NCBI RefSeq assembly: GCF_014651915.1
Contig: NZ_BMXU01000001.1
Coordinates: forward strand, 496,001 to 560,000
DNA length: 64,000 bases
Direction: 5' to 3'
Source of the DNA: Parvularcula lutaonensis
Lineage (GTDB): Bacteria > Pseudomonadota > Alphaproteobacteria > Caulobacterales > Parvularculaceae
This document shows, one piece after another, positions 28,409 through 39,725 of the stretch; position 1 is the stretch's first letter, and the number at the start of each line of letters is the position of its first letter. The translations under genes were made by a program, and so were the position numbers. The notes below the pieces were generated by a model. The model worked only from the letters and a program-made list of their open reading frames with translations, was not told where the DNA came from and searched no databases.

Positions 28409-28978
28409 ATGTCGATCCGCCACGCACTACCCGCAGCCCTGTTGACCGCTTTCATTGCTGCGTGCGGAGGCGGGGACAAGGCATCCCAGTCCGAGGGCAC
28501 TGGCGCTTCCTCCGAAACGTCGACCACAGCGGAGGTGGAAGAGGGCCGCTCGATGCTGGATGTCATCCGCGAGGAGCCGCGCTTCTCGACCCTGCGAGCG
28601 GCGATCGAGGCGGCGGACCTCGAGGCTACGTTCGAAGAAGAAGGCCCGATGACGCTCTTCGCGCCGAACAATGAAGCCTTCGCGAACCTGCCCGAAGCGG
28701 CGTCGGTCGAGGTGCTCACTGCCCCCGCCAACCGGGACCTGCTGCGTGAGATCCTTGCCTACCACGTCGTCCCCGGACGGGTTCAATCATCCGACCTCGT
28801 TGGCAAGGCGTCCGAGACCGAGACGCTCAACGGCACGCCTCTGCGCTATGACGGGACCGGAGCTGTCATCCAGGTCGGGCAGGTTCCCGCAACCGCGGTG
28901 GTCACGATCCCGGATATCGAGGCGACGAACGGGGTTGTCCATGTCGTCGATGCCGTTCTTCTTCCGCCTTCGGAGTGA
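28409..28978 (+). CDS. Fasciclin-domain lipoprotein
   Basis: 189 residues. A lipoprotein signal ends in the lipobox IAAC (C19), followed by a Ser/Thr/Glu linker and one FAS1 domain (about 45-188) with the H1 and H2 boxes: TLFAPNNEAFANLP, then VVTIPDIEATNGVVHVVDAVLLPP. FAS1 proteins mediate surface adhesion or bind small molecules. No partner is suggested by the neighbours. Its stop abuts the purN stop on the other strand with no gap. Confidence 0.87.
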   Translation: MSIRHALPAALLTAFIAACGGGDKASQSEGTGASSETSTTAEVEEGRSMLDVIREEPRFSTLRAAIEAADLEATFEEEGPMTLFAPNNEAFANLPEAASVEVLTAPANRDLLREILAYHVVPGRVQSSDLVGKASETETLNGTPLRYDGTGAVIQVGQVPATAVVTIPDIEATNGVVHVVDAVLLPPSE

Positions 28979-29586
28979 TCAGCGCAGGGACAGGAGGATG
29001 CCCGGCTGCACGTCCCATTCAGGCTCGCCGCCAAGACACTTGGCGAGGGCCGCCGGGTAGAGGAGGTGCTCCGCTTTCTGGACCCGCGCAGCGAGCGTAT
29101 CCGGTGTGTCCTCTGCCTTCACCGGCACCACGGCCTGGCCAACGATGGGACCGCCATCGAGCTCGGGCGTGACGTAGTGGACGGTGCAGCCTGAGACGGC
29201 GACCTTCGCCTCAATGGCCTGTTCATGGACATGCAGCCCACGGAAGAGCGGCAGGAGCGAGGGATGGATGTTCAGCATGCGCCCGTTCCACCGGACGACG
29301 AAGTCTTCGGACAGGACCCGCATGAAGCCCGCAAGGCAGACAAAGTCGGCTCCTGCCTCTTCGAGCGCGGTTTGTACGCCTTTCTCGAATTCCGCACGGC
29401 TCTTGCCCTTGCTGGCGACGACGGCCGTCGGGATGCCGGCTTGCTTCGCGAGCGCGAGACCGCCTGCACCATCCTTGTTCGACAGCACAAGGACGATCTC
29501 GCCCGGGATCTTTCCCGCACGCTGGGCCTCGATGATCGTCGCCATGTTCGAGCCGCGCCCCGAAATGAGAATAGCGATCTTCGTGG

Positions 29587-29590
<4 letters not shown>
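28979..29590 (-). CDS. purN: Phosphoribosylglycinamide formyltransferase
   Basis: Transfers a formyl group from 10-formyl-THF to GAR in purine synthesis. The catalytic N107, H109 and D145 are seen in [10 protein letters not shown] and TPELDGGPI; the N-terminal GRGSNM loop binds phosphate. Length 203 is normal. The start at 29590 overlaps the purM stop by four bases (ATGA); further upstream codons are inside purM. GlyA in this window supplies the one-carbon units. Confidence 0.95.
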
Positions 29591-30579
<989 letters not shown>

Positions 30580-30709
30580 GGCCCCCGATAGGCGGCTCCG
30601 GCCCTCCCGTGAAGCCCTTACCGAAGACCAAGGTTTCAGACGCGGTTAGCAGTCGCGTCGCGGGGCAGGCGGTGCTAGAGATTCGCCGAACGTTCCCGGG
30701 GACCCCTGA

Positions 30710-32101
30710 ATGCCGCGTCTACTTGTCTTGATCGCCCTCGTGTTCGCAGGCGCCAGCGCTTCGGCGCAGGACGTGTTCACCGTGCCTGAAGTGCCGGTCT
30801 TTGCCGAGGCGAAGACCTCGGCAGAAGCCCAGCAGCAGGCCCGTGACCAAGGTCGGAAAAAGGCTCTCGATCTTCTCTTCCGTCGCCTTGTGGCCGAGGA
30901 GGACTGGATCTACCTGCCCACGCTCTCGACCGGTGCCTATGCACCGGCGTTTGACCGCGCGCAGGACGAGTTCGCGGATTACGGCCTCTCGGTGACGGTG
31001 AAGCAGCCGATTACCCTGTCCGACGAACAGGTGCAGGCTTTCGAGCAAGAGACCAATGTCTTCGACGAAAAATCGTCGGGCACGACCTACCGAGCGAACA
31101 TCACCTACCGCTTCAAGCCGGACGCGATCCGCAACACCCTGCGCCGCGCCAGCCTGCCTTACTCCGAGGAGCAGGCGCAGCAGGTGATGATCCTTCCAGT
31201 CCTGCAGACGGACAACGGTGTCTATCTCTGGGAAGCCAAGAACCCCTGGGCCCGCGCATGGCTGGAGCGGCCCCTGACCCATGAGCTGACTCCCATGGTC
31301 TTGCCGCGTGGCGACCTGATCGATACCCAGGCGATTACCGCGGCCGAGGCCCTCAACCTCAACACTGCGGCGCTGCGCGCTTTTGCCGAGCGCTATAACA
31401 CCGGGCGGCTGTTCGTGGCCCTCGGTCGGCTGACCGAGGCGGACGACCAGTTCCGCCTCTATGTCCGGCTGATCGAGGCGACGCCGCCCGCAATCGGTAG
31501 CCGGGAAGCCTCGGCCATCGGCTCGCAGGTGACCGAAGCGTTCTTCCGCGGCCCGAATGACGATTTCCCGCTGCTCGCCCGCCGCGCGGTGGAGAGCACG
31601 GTCGCCAAGCACGCCAACAACTGGAAGCGCCAGACGCTCGTCGATTACTCCCAGCAACGCCAGTTCGAGCTGACGGCCTGGTTCTCGTCCCAGCGGGAGT
31701 GGTCGGATATCCAAGAGGCGCTCGACTCCACGGCCCTTGTGGTCGACCGGGAGGATGGGGTCTTCAACCGTGAGAACGCCAAGATGCAGCTCACCGTGGT
31801 CGGGGCCGAGGAGCAATTCGAGCTCGCCATGCGCCAGTTCGGGCTCGACGTCTGGCAGGACACGGGCGGCAACTGGCATATCGCCAAGCGTGAGCTGGCG
31901 GCCGAGCTGAAGACCCGCCTCGAGCCGCTGACCACTGACCTCGACCGCGAAGAAGAGCGCCGCCGCGGGCTTGGCCGTTTCTTCCGCCGCGACCGCGAGC
32001 GCGGCGATACTCCCGAAGCCGAGATCAGAGCCGGAGAGAGCGAGAGCGAGGACGATATTCCCGATCTCCCTGACGATCTCTTCGGAGACGGCGGACAGTA
32101 A
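30710..32101 (+). CDS. DUF2066 exported protein
   Basis: 463 residues with a signal peptide (1-20, ending ASASA). The DUF2066 family has no known function; its gene is conserved next to hdaA and purMN in alphaproteobacteria. The mature part has QQQARDQGRKKALDLLFRRLV near 41-61, an envelope-protein-like fold pattern, then a strongly charged C-terminus (Arg-rich 415-440, acidic 445-463). hdaA begins three bases after its stop, so the two share a transcript. Confidence 0.85.
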   Translation: MPRLLVLIALVFAGASASAQDVFTVPEVPVFAEAKTSAEAQQQARDQGRKKALDLLFRRLVAEEDWIYLPTLSTGAYAPAFDRAQDEFADYGLSVTVKQPITLSDEQVQAFEQETNVFDEKSSGTTYRANITYRFKPDAIRNTLRRASLPYSEEQAQQVMILPVLQTDNGVYLWEAKNPWARAWLERPLTHELTPMVLPRGDLIDTQAITAAEALNLNTAALRAFAERYNTGRLFVALGRLTEADDQFRLYVRLIEATPPAIGSREASAIGSQVTEAFFRGPNDDFPLLARRAVESTVAKHANNWKRQTLVDYSQQRQFELTAWFSSQREWSDIQEALDSTALVVDREDGVFNRENAKMQLTVVGAEEQFELAMRQFGLDVWQDTGGNWHIAKRELAAELKTRLEPLTTDLDREEERRRGLGRFFRRDRERGDTPEAEIRAGESESEDDIPDLPDDLFGDGGQ

Positions 32102-32104
32102 GCC

Positions 32105-32740
32105 TTGAGCCAGCAAACCGCCTTGCCCTTTGCGCCTCGGGTGCATGGCGAGGCGCCCTATCGGCCCAGCCCTCGCCAGACTGAGGTCGGGGACGCCCTG
32201 ACCCGGCAGGCCGAAGCCTTGCTGCGTGCGCCTGGTGGCCTGACGACGCTCGTTCTTCACGGGCCTGAGGGCGCGGGGAAAACGCGCCTTCTCTTCGAGC
32301 TGTTCGGAGCGCGGCCCGAGCTGCCGGTGGAGGTGCTCGACGTGGCGGAAGTCGGTCCGATGGATCTCTTTGCCGAGATCAACCGCAGCGCTGCGGTGAG
32401 GCAGGTTCTTGTGCTCGAGGCGCGCATCGCGCCACAGCGGTGGTACCGTGAGGCCGAAAACGTGCCGCCGGACCTCCTCTCAAGGCTCCATGCATCGCCT
32501 CAGTTCCACCTCGACAGGCCAGGCGCTGACGCGCTTTTCGCTGTCTTGTGTGCAGACCTATCGCTTCACGGGCACAAACTTAACGACGCTGAGGCTAGGA
32601 TGGTGGCCGACAGGCTCCCGAGGCACTTCGGCGCGCCGCGGGCGTTCTGTCGCGCTCTCGACCGGGCCGGGCGTCAACCTTCGCGCCGGGCGCTGTTGAA
32701 CTGGGCGCTCGAAAGGGTTCATGTCGCGCCGAAGGATTGA
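32105..32740 (+). CDS. hdaA: DnaA regulatory inactivator HdaA
   Basis: A DnaA-related AAA+ protein that, bound to the sliding clamp, promotes DnaA-ATP hydrolysis after initiation. The N-terminal clamp-binding peptide is QQTALPF (3-9); Walker A is GPEGAGKT (53-60). It lacks the DnaA C-terminal DNA-binding domain, as expected. Length 211. The TTG start follows the DUF2066 stop by three bases. The Walker B region (VLVLEARI) has few acidic residues, as in several Hda proteins. ppk overlaps its stop. Confidence 0.85.
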   Translation: MSQQTALPFAPRVHGEAPYRPSPRQTEVGDALTRQAEALLRAPGGLTTLVLHGPEGAGKTRLLFELFGARPELPVEVLDVAEVGPMDLFAEINRSAAVRQVLVLEARIAPQRWYREAENVPPDLLSRLHASPQFHLDRPGADALFAVLCADLSLHGHKLNDAEARMVADRLPRHFGAPRAFCRALDRAGRQPSRRALLNWALERVHVAPKD

Positions 32741-32754
32741 TCCGGAGAGATCTC

Positions 32755-34944
32755 GTGACCTCGATGCCGCCGCAGCCGCCGGTCCCTGCCCAAGGCGCTG
32801 ATAAAGCGCCAGCCCTGACGCTCGACAGTCCGGGCCGGTTCATCAATCGGGAGCTGAGCTGGCTCGACTTCAACGATCGTGTCCTCGAAGAGGCGAACAA
32901 TGAGCGCCATCCGCTACTCGAGCGGCTGCGCTTCCTGTCGATCTCCGCGTCGAACCTCGACGAGTTTTTCATGGTCCGTGTCGCGGGCCTGGTCGGACAG
33001 GTGCGCTCCGGCGTCACGACGCTGAGCCAGGAAGGCTTGAGCCCCCGCAAGCAGCTCAAGCTTATCAATGAACGTGCCGCCGCCGTCATGGGACGCCAGC
33101 AGGAGACCTGGCGCACCTTGCGCCGTATGCTGACAGAAGAAGGTGTGGAACTCGTCGAGGCAACCGATCTCAACGACAGCGAAGCCCGCTGGCTCGAAGC
33201 AGAATTCCTGGCCAACATGTTCCCGGTCCTGACGCCGCTCGCCCTCGATCCGGCGCATCCATTCCCGTTCATCCCCAATCTCGGTTTCGTGCTCTGCTAC
33301 CAGCTCGAAGGCCCTGCAGGCGAACTGACGGCGCTCCTGCCGGTACCGAGCAAGGTCAGGCGATTCATCCGCCTTCCGACGAATAGCGAGATGGAGAATG
33401 GCCGACCAAGGGTCCGCTATATCACCCTGGAGCGAACGATCTCCCACTTCCTGCACCATGTATTCCCTGAACGGACGATCATGTCCTCCGGCGCGTTTCG
33501 TGTCATCAGGGACAGCGATGTCGAGATCGAGGAAGAGGCCGAAGATCTCGTCCAGCAGTTCGAGACCATGCTCCGACGCCGCCGCCGAGGTGATGTCATC
33601 CGCCTGACGATGGATGCGGAGATGCCGTTCGCCCTTCGCGATCTCGTCAGCGCCAAGCTCGATGTGCATCCCAACGATGTGGTCCTCGTCAATGGCCTCC
33701 TCGGGCTGGCGCAGACGTCCGAGATGATCCCGTCGGACCGGCCCGACCTCCTCTTCCCGCCGTTTGAAGCCCGCTTTCCCGAACGTATTCGCGAGCACAA
33801 TATGGACTGTTTTTCCGCCATTGCGGAGAAAGACATCGTCGTTCACCATCCGTATGAAGACTTCGATGTCGTCGTCCAGTTCCTCAATCAGGCCGCAGCA
33901 GACCCTGAGGTTATCGCGATCAAGCAGACGCTCTATCGCACATCAAAGGACTCGCCGATCGTCAAGGCGCTGATCGAAGCAGCCGAGGCAGGAAAGAACG
34001 TGACCGCGCTTGTGGAGCTCAAGGCGCGCTTCGATGAAGAGGCCAACATCCAGTGGGCAAGGGCGCTCGAGCGGGCAGGGGTCAATGTCGTCTACGGATT
34101 CGTCGACTACAAGACCCACGCGAAGCTGAGCTACGTTGTCCGGCGCGAAGGCGCTTCGACCAGAAGCTATGTCCATGTCGGCACCGGGAACTATCACCAG
34201 ATTACAGCGAAAGTGTATACGGACATTTCGCTATTCACCTGCGACGAAGCGATCGCTCGGGATACGGCCCGTGTTTTCAACTATGTCACCGGCTACGCCG
34301 CGCCGAAGTCCTTCGAGCGACTCTCCATCGCTCCGGTGAACATGCGGCAGACCTTCGAGCAACTGATTGATGACGAAATCGCGCATGTGAAGGCCGGACG
34401 GCCCGGAGCGATCTGGGCCAAGATGAACTCGCTTGTCGATGGACCGCTGATCGACAAACTGTATGAGGCAAGCTGCGCCGGGGTGGAGATCGACCTCATC
34501 GTTCGCGGCATCTGTTGCCTCCGTCCGGGTGTCGAGGGTCTCTCGGAGAACATCCGTGTCAAGAGTATTGTAGGCCGGTATCTCGAGCATTCTCGTATCT
34601 ATTGCTTCGGCGCCGGGCAGGAGCTTCCGTCTGACCAGGCGAAAGTCTTCATCTCGTCAGCGGACTGGATGCCCCGGAACCTCAACCGCCGGGTTGAAGT
34701 TCTGTGCCCGGTCACCAACGAGACGACGCATAACCAGATCCTCGACCAGATCATGGTCGCAAATCTCAAGGACAACATGCAGAGCTGGTCGCTGGGACCG
34801 GATGGGCAGTATACCCGCGTCGAGGTGGAGCCCGGTGAGGATCCTTTCAACGTGCACGACTATTTCATGACCAATCCAAGCCTGTCAGGGCGCGGAGCAG
34901 CGTTGAAAGAGCGGCCCCCACGCATGTTGTCGGTGGAGGACTAG
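32755..34944 (+). CDS. ppk: Polyphosphate kinase 1
   Basis: Reversibly transfers the gamma phosphate of ATP to polyphosphate. The phosphorylated and assisting histidines are in [14 protein letters not shown] and [30 protein letters not shown] and [14 protein letters not shown] mark the N-terminal domain. GTG 32755 is chosen because GGAGA lies eight bases upstream (729 residues). TTG 32737, overlapping the hdaA stop, and ATG 32764 are alternatives. It pairs with the exopolyphosphatase seven bases downstream, so synthesis and breakdown are encoded together. Confidence 0.95.
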   Translation: MTSMPPQPPVPAQGADKAPALTLDSPGRFINRELSWLDFNDRVLEEANNERHPLLERLRFLSISASNLDEFFMVRVAGLVGQVRSGVTTLSQEGLSPRKQLKLINERAAAVMGRQQETWRTLRRMLTEEGVELVEATDLNDSEARWLEAEFLANMFPVLTPLALDPAHPFPFIPNLGFVLCYQLEGPAGELTALLPVPSKVRRFIRLPTNSEMENGRPRVRYITLERTISHFLHHVFPERTIMSSGAFRVIRDSDVEIEEEAEDLVQQFETMLRRRRRGDVIRLTMDAEMPFALRDLVSAKLDVHPNDVVLVNGLLGLAQTSEMIPSDRPDLLFPPFEARFPERIREHNMDCFSAIAEKDIVVHHPYEDFDVVVQFLNQAAADPEVIAIKQTLYRTSKDSPIVKALIEAAEAGKNVTALVELKARFDEEANIQWARALERAGVNVVYGFVDYKTHAKLSYVVRREGASTRSYVHVGTGNYHQITAKVYTDISLFTCDEAIARDTARVFNYVTGYAAPKSFERLSIAPVNMRQTFEQLIDDEIAHVKAGRPGAIWAKMNSLVDGPLIDKLYEASCAGVEIDLIVRGICCLRPGVEGLSENIRVKSIVGRYLEHSRIYCFGAGQELPSDQAKVFISSADWMPRNLNRRVEVLCPVTNETTHNQILDQIMVANLKDNMQSWSLGPDGQYTRVEVEPGEDPFNVHDYFMTNPSLSGRGAALKERPPRMLSVED

Positions 34945-34950
34945 ACTTTC

Positions 34951-36438
34951 ATGCCCCACTGGCCACGCCGCGCCGTCGTCGATATCGGGTCGAACTCCGT
35001 CCGCCTCGTGATCTTTTCGGGGCCGCCGCGCGTCCCGGTGACGATTACGAACGAGAAAGCGCTTTGTGGTCTTGGCGACCGTGATCCTGAGACTGGCGAG
35101 CTGCGCGAAGAAGCGATGCAGCGCGCGCTATCGACGTTGCGCCGCTTCCGCGCGGTGATTGAAACCGAAGAGCCCGAGACGCTCGACGTCTTCGCCACCG
35201 CAGCCGTGCGCGATGCGCCGAACGGGCATGGGTTCCTGAACGAGATCAGGGATATCGGTTTCGAGCCTCGGCTCATCTCGGGTGAGAAGGAAGCGCGCCT
35301 GGCTGGCCTTGGCATCCTGTGCAGTGCGCCGGAAATCAAACGCGAGAAGATCGCTGCGATCGGCGGTGATCTCGGTGGCGGCAGCCTTGAGCTAAGCCTC
35401 CTTGGCGGACCGCGGGGTGACGTTACGAATATGGTCAGCCTGCCGATCGGTTCACTCAGCATGCAGGCGCGTTTCGGCACCGACCGGAAGGCAGCAGCCA
35501 AGGCGGTCGAAGCCTATTTCGACGAGCTGCCTTGGCTGCGGGAAGTCCCGACGCCTCAGCTCTACATCGTCGGCGGTTCATGGCGAGCCATTGCGCGAGT
35601 GGCGATGCACCAAGGCGAGCATCCTGTCCCCATCCTTGACCATTATACGATGAGTGCGGAACAAACGGTCGAGGTTTGCCAGTTTGTCGAAACAGCCGAC
35701 CCCGAGGCGATCGGGTCGATCAGCGGCGTGCAGAAAAAGCGTGTCCCGGTCCTTCCCATGGCTGCCATTGTGCTGCGGAAGCTGGTCGAAGTCTCTAGGC
35801 CCAACAAGGTGGTGGTCAGTGCCTGCGGCGTGCGGGAGGGGCTGCTCTTTGACCGCTTGCCCGCGCGCCTGCGAGCGGAAGAGCCTCTGTTCGCCTTGGC
35901 CGAGGATATTGCCGAGCGGTTGAGTGGCGGACGGACGCCGCACGCTGACGCCGTCTGCAGACTGGTCGACCCGATTTTCGATGAGACCCCAGCAATGCGA
36001 AGGCTGAGGACTGCAGCGGCCATCATGGTGCGTATGGGGAACATGACGCACCCTGACCGTCGCGCTGTCCATGCCGCTGCGACGATCATGGCTGCGCCAT
36101 TCTTGGGCATTGACCATATCGAACGAACGATCCTAGCGGTGATGGTGAAGGCCCGCTTCAACGGGTCGATCAATAAAGACGACCCGGTGATCCCGATGGC
36201 CGTCATTGATGACGAGCAGCAGGAATATGCCGTGCGCGTGGGCTATGCCCACCGCCTGGCCAGCAGTCTGCGGACGCCGCTTTACGATGAAGAGAGCGGC
36301 TTCGAACTTGAGCTCGATGACGGGGAGCTTCTGCTGAAAGTAGAGCCGAGGGTTGCCGACTTCGTCGCGGAGGCGGCGGTGAAGGACTTCCACCGGCTTG
36401 CCTCCGCAATGAAGCTCGAAGGCCGCATTGTCAGCTAG
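34951..36438 (+). CDS. ppx: Exopolyphosphatase / guanosine pentaphosphatase family
   Basis: An ASKHA-fold phosphatase removing terminal phosphate from polyphosphate or pppGpp. VDIGSNSVRLVIFSG (10-24), EEPETLDVFATAAVRDAPNG and LGGGSLELSLL are signatures; length 495 matches Ppx/GppA. Substrate choice cannot be read, but the ppk neighbour favours polyphosphate. Its stop overlaps the convergent rnd stop by eight bases. Confidence 0.93.
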   Translation: MPHWPRRAVVDIGSNSVRLVIFSGPPRVPVTITNEKALCGLGDRDPETGELREEAMQRALSTLRRFRAVIETEEPETLDVFATAAVRDAPNGHGFLNEIRDIGFEPRLISGEKEARLAGLGILCSAPEIKREKIAAIGGDLGGGSLELSLLGGPRGDVTNMVSLPIGSLSMQARFGTDRKAAAKAVEAYFDELPWLREVPTPQLYIVGGSWRAIARVAMHQGEHPVPILDHYTMSAEQTVEVCQFVETADPEAIGSISGVQKKRVPVLPMAAIVLRKLVEVSRPNKVVVSACGVREGLLFDRLPARLRAEEPLFALAEDIAERLSGGRTPHADAVCRLVDPIFDETPAMRRLRTAAAIMVRMGNMTHPDRRAVHAAATIMAAPFLGIDHIERTILAVMVKARFNGSINKDDPVIPMAVIDDEQQEYAVRVGYAHRLASSLRTPLYDEESGFELELDDGELLLKVEPRVADFVAEAAVKDFHRLASAMKLEGRIVS

Positions 36439-37588
36439 ACGAGCGGTCTACGACCGAAACCCGTTTGCCTTCGAGGCCCAGCGCAAGCTCGCCGCGCTTC
36501 AGCCTTAGGGCCATGTCTCCAAACACCTCGCGCCGCCAGCCGCGCAGGGCGGGAATATCCGCATTGTCGTCCAGTGCCAGGGCGTCGAGGTCGGAGGCGC
36601 TCGCGAGGAGCTTGGGCGCAACGTTGTGCGCCTCGCACTGCCGTTTCAGCAGCACACGGAGAAGGTCGACAACATCCGGTGGACCGGGCTCCCGCTGTCG
36701 CTTCTCGATACGAGGCAACGCATCGCGGGGTATCTCCCGACCCCGGGCAACAGCATCGAGAAGACCCTTGCCCGCTGCTGACCGCTCGAAGCCGTTGGGG
36801 ACAGAGCGGAGATTGCCGAGTTCGCCGGCCGAGCTTGGCAGGGCACGCGCGACTTCGAAGATGACTTCATCCTTGATGATCCGGGCGCGCGGGACGTTCT
36901 TGCGCTGCGCCTCTGCTTCACGCCAGCGGGCGATCTCGATGATCGGCCCCAGTTCTTTCGGCTTTACGTTCCGCATCTTGAGGCGCTGCCAGGCTTCTTC
37001 CGGCTTCACCACGTAAAGCGAAGGGTCGGAGAGGGCCGCCATTTCTTCCTCGACCCAGGCATGGCGCCTAGTTTCCCGCAGGCGTTGCAGCAGGTTTTCG
37101 AACACATCGCGCAGGTGCGTCACGTCACCGAGGGCGTAGTTGAGCTGCTTCTCGGACAGGGGACGTCGCGACCAGTCCGTGAAGCGACTGCCCTTGTCGA
37201 TCTGCTTCCCCGTCAGCTCACGGACAAGTGGTTCGTAGCCGACCTGGTCGCCAAAGCCGAAGACCATGGCTGCGATCTGCGTGTCAAAGAGCGGGGTGGG
37301 AAGCTCGCCCATAAGGTGCACGAAAATTTCGAGATCCTGTCGGGCGGCATGGAAGACTTTCACCACCTCTTCGTCGCGCAACAGCTGGAAGAAGCCTTCG
37401 AGCGAGACACCTTCGGCCAGGGGGTCGATGATGACGGCCTCGTCCGGCGTGGCGGCCTGGATCAGGCAGAGTTGGGCGTAATAGGTCTTTTCACGCAGGA
37501 ACTCGGTATCGACCGTGACGTATTCAGCCTTGCGGGCCCGCTCCGAGAACGCGGTGATGTCTTCCGTTTTCGTCAGGACGGGGATCAT
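36431..37588 (-). CDS. rnd: Ribonuclease D
   Basis: A 3'-5' exoribonuclease of the DEDDy group that matures tRNA and other stable RNA 3' ends. The acidic residues are in VTVDTEFLREKTYYAQLC, FHAARQDLEIF and NYALGDVTHLRDV; an HRDC domain (KPEEAWQRLK...) follows. Length 385. ATG 37588 is chosen because AAGGAGG lies seven bases upstream. It overlaps prmA by four bases and is the last gene of a minus-strand run with tyrS and prmA. Confidence 0.95.
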   Translation of the reverse strand: MIPVLTKTEDITAFSERARKAEYVTVDTEFLREKTYYAQLCLIQAATPDEAVIIDPLAEGVSLEGFFQLLRDEEVVKVFHAARQDLEIFVHLMGELPTPLFDTQIAAMVFGFGDQVGYEPLVRELTGKQIDKGSRFTDWSRRPLSEKQLNYALGDVTHLRDVFENLLQRLRETRRHAWVEEEMAALSDPSLYVVKPEEAWQRLKMRNVKPKELGPIIEIARWREAEAQRKNVPRARIIKDEVIFEVARALPSSAGELGNLRSVPNGFERSAAGKGLLDAVARGREIPRDALPRIEKRQREPGPPDVVDLLRVLLKRQCEAHNVAPKLLASASDLDALALDDNADIPALRGWRREVFGDMALRLKRGELALGLEGKRVSVVDRSSS

Positions 37589-38463
37589 GCTCGGCCCTCC
37601 TTGAGGTGGAGAAGCGGCCAACGATCGGTGCCGCGCTTCTCCGCAAGATCGAGGCCTTGGTCCGCATACGCAGCTTCGACCCGGTCGGATTGCTCATCAA
37701 GCAGTCCCGCGAGGATGACCCGCCCCCCATCCGCGGTAACCGCCCTGATGTCCGGCGCCAGTTCGATAAGCGGGCCTGCGAGAATGTTGGCGATCACGAG
37801 GTCAAAGGGCGCGTTGTCAGCGATGGCTGCCGAAGCCGTGCCTTCCGCGACCTCCCAGATGATTCCGGGAGCGTCGTTGATCTCGGCGTTCTCGGCAGCG
37901 ATGGGTATGGACGGCTCGTCAATGTCTGTGGCGACGATCACGGCATCGGGCCAGAGCTTCCGCGCTGCGATGGCGAGCACGCCCGAGCCGGTTCCAAGAT
38001 CGAGGATCTTCTTCACCGGCAGTCCTGCCATGTCGCTCAGCATGTCGAGACAGGCATGGGTGGTGGGATGATGACCAGTGCCGAAGGCGCGGTTCGCCTC
38101 GATCTGGAGCTTGATGCCGTCCATCTTCGAGGCTTTCTCCGCATCGTGGGAGCCGAAGAGGACGAAGCAGCCGGACTTGACAACGCCGAGGCCTTCGAGC
38201 GCGTGGGCGACCCAGTCGCGGTCTTCGAGGTCTTCACGGACGGGAGGGCCAAGCTCTTGCGGGAGCATTCCTAGGGCGTTGGCCGGAATCGGGTCCTCCG
38301 TATAGGCATGAAGGCCCCATGGGGCATCCGCCGCCTCGACCGAAGCGTCATCCAGCCGGACGAGGGAGGCCGCATCGACAGGGGGATCGATAAGCTCCGT
38401 CAGGATCAACTCAGCCTGTTCGAGAAGCTCCTTCGGCCCGGTCCAGGTGGTGCGGACAGTCAT
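37585..38463 (-). CDS. prmA: Ribosomal protein L11 methyltransferase
   Basis: Trimethylates amino groups of ribosomal protein L11 with [19 protein letters not shown] (about 129-144), [14 protein letters not shown] (SAM loop) and [18 protein letters not shown] are the family motifs. Length 292 is standard. Stop and start each overlap their neighbours (rnd, tyrS) by four bases, a translationally coupled chain. The N-terminal substrate-binding domain is less conserved, as usual in alphaproteobacteria. Confidence 0.95.
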   Translation of the reverse strand: MTVRTTWTGPKELLEQAELILTELIDPPVDAASLVRLDDASVEAADAPWGLHAYTEDPIPANALGMLPQELGPPVREDLEDRDWVAHALEGLGVVKSGCFVLFGSHDAEKASKMDGIKLQIEANRAFGTGHHPTTHACLDMLSDMAGLPVKKILDLGTGSGVLAIAARKLWPDAVIVATDIDEPSIPIAAENAEINDAPGIIWEVAEGTASAAIADNAPFDLVIANILAGPLIELAPDIRAVTADGGRVILAGLLDEQSDRVEAAYADQGLDLAEKRGTDRWPLLHLKEGRA

Positions 38464-39725
38464 GAGGACACCTTCACGAGGCCGTGCTTCTTCTTTCCGA
38501 TCGAGAGCTTGATCGCGCCATCGCGGACATCCTCCGGGTTCAGCGGGCGCTCCTCGATCAGTGGTTCATCGTTGATCTTGAGGGCGCCGCCCTTGATGTG
38601 CCGGCGGCCCTCGCCATTGCTGGCAATGAGCGAAAGCTCCTGAAACGGACGGAAGAGCGGGAGTCCCTCGGCAAGCTCGGCCGCGCTGACCTCCACCGAC
38701 GGCAGGTCGGACGCCGCCGAGCCCTGCTCGAAGGTCTGGCGAGCGGTTTCCGCAGCCTTTTCCGCAGCTTCACGGCCATGGAGCAGCGCCGTGGCTTCAG
38801 TTGCGAGAATCTTCTTGGCCTCGTTGATCTCGCCGCCCTCCAGCTTCTCGAGGCGCTCGATCTCGTCGATCGGAAGAAGCGTGAAACGGCGCAGCATTTT
38901 GCCGACATCGGCATCGTCGGTATTGCGCCAGAACTGCCAGTAGTCATACGGGCTGAACTTGTCGCCATTGAGCCAGACGGCGCCGCTTTCGGTCTTGCCC
39001 ATCTTCTTGCCCGAAGCCGTGGTGACAAGCGGCGTGGTCAGTCCGTAGGCGTGACGCTCCCTGCCTTCAGCGGCAGAGACGCGGCGGATGAGTTCGACAC
39101 CGTTGATGATGTTTCCCCACTGATCACTTCCGCCCATCTGCAGGATACAACCGTGACGCTTCTGCAGTTCGAGGAAGTCGTAGGCCTGCATCAGCATGTA
39201 GTTGAATTCGAGGAACGTCATCGGCTGTTCACGGTCGAGGCGGAGTTTGACCGAATCGAACGTCAGCATACGATTGATCGTGAAGTGGACGCCGTAGTCT
39301 CGCAGGAACGAGATATAGGACAGCTCCGACAACCAGTCGTCATTATTGACCATCAGTGCGTCGTTCGACCCGTCACCGAAAGTCAGGAAGGGGTCGAAGG
39401 CTTTCTTGATACCGGCAATATTCGCCGCGATGTCGGCATCGGAGAGAAGCTTCCGCTGCTCGTCCTTGCCCGTCGGATCACCAACTTTCGTCGTCCCTCC
39501 GCCCATCAGCGCGATCGGTTTGTGGCCGGCGCGCTGCAGGTGGTGGAGCATCATGATCTGGGTCAGGCTGCCGACGTGGAGGCTGTCCGCAGTGGCGTCA
39601 AAGCCGATATAGGCGGTCACGGTGCCGTTCAGGAATGCCTCATCCAGTGCGCCGGGGTCCGTTGTCTGATGAATGAACCCGCGTTCGTCGAGAGTGCGGA
39701 GAAAATCGGAGCGGAAATCGCTCAT
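38460..39725 (-). CDS. tyrS: Tyrosyl-tRNA synthetase
   Basis: Charges tRNA-Tyr. The HIGH motif appears as DSLHVGSL and the KMSKS loop as [35 protein letters not shown] and [11 protein letters not shown] are typical of the bacterial type, and an S4 RNA-binding domain ends the protein. Length 421. ATG 39725 has AGGAAC upstream; upstream codons belong to the DUF885-like gene. Overlaps both neighbours by four bases. Confidence 0.97.
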   Translation of the reverse strand: MSDFRSDFLRTLDERGFIHQTTDPGALDEAFLNGTVTAYIGFDATADSLHVGSLTQIMMLHHLQRAGHKPIALMGGGTTKVGDPTGKDEQRKLLSDADIAANIAGIKKAFDPFLTFGDGSNDALMVNNDDWLSELSYISFLRDYGVHFTINRMLTFDSVKLRLDREQPMTFLEFNYMLMQAYDFLELQKRHGCILQMGGSDQWGNIINGVELIRRVSAAEGRERHAYGLTTPLVTTASGKKMGKTESGAVWLNGDKFSPYDYWQFWRNTDDADVGKMLRRFTLLPIDEIERLEKLEGGEINEAKKILATEATALLHGREAAEKAAETARQTFEQGSAASDLPSVEVSAAELAEGLPLFRPFQELSLIASNGEGRRHIKGGALKINDEPLIEERPLNPEDVRDGAIKLSIGKKKHGLVKVSS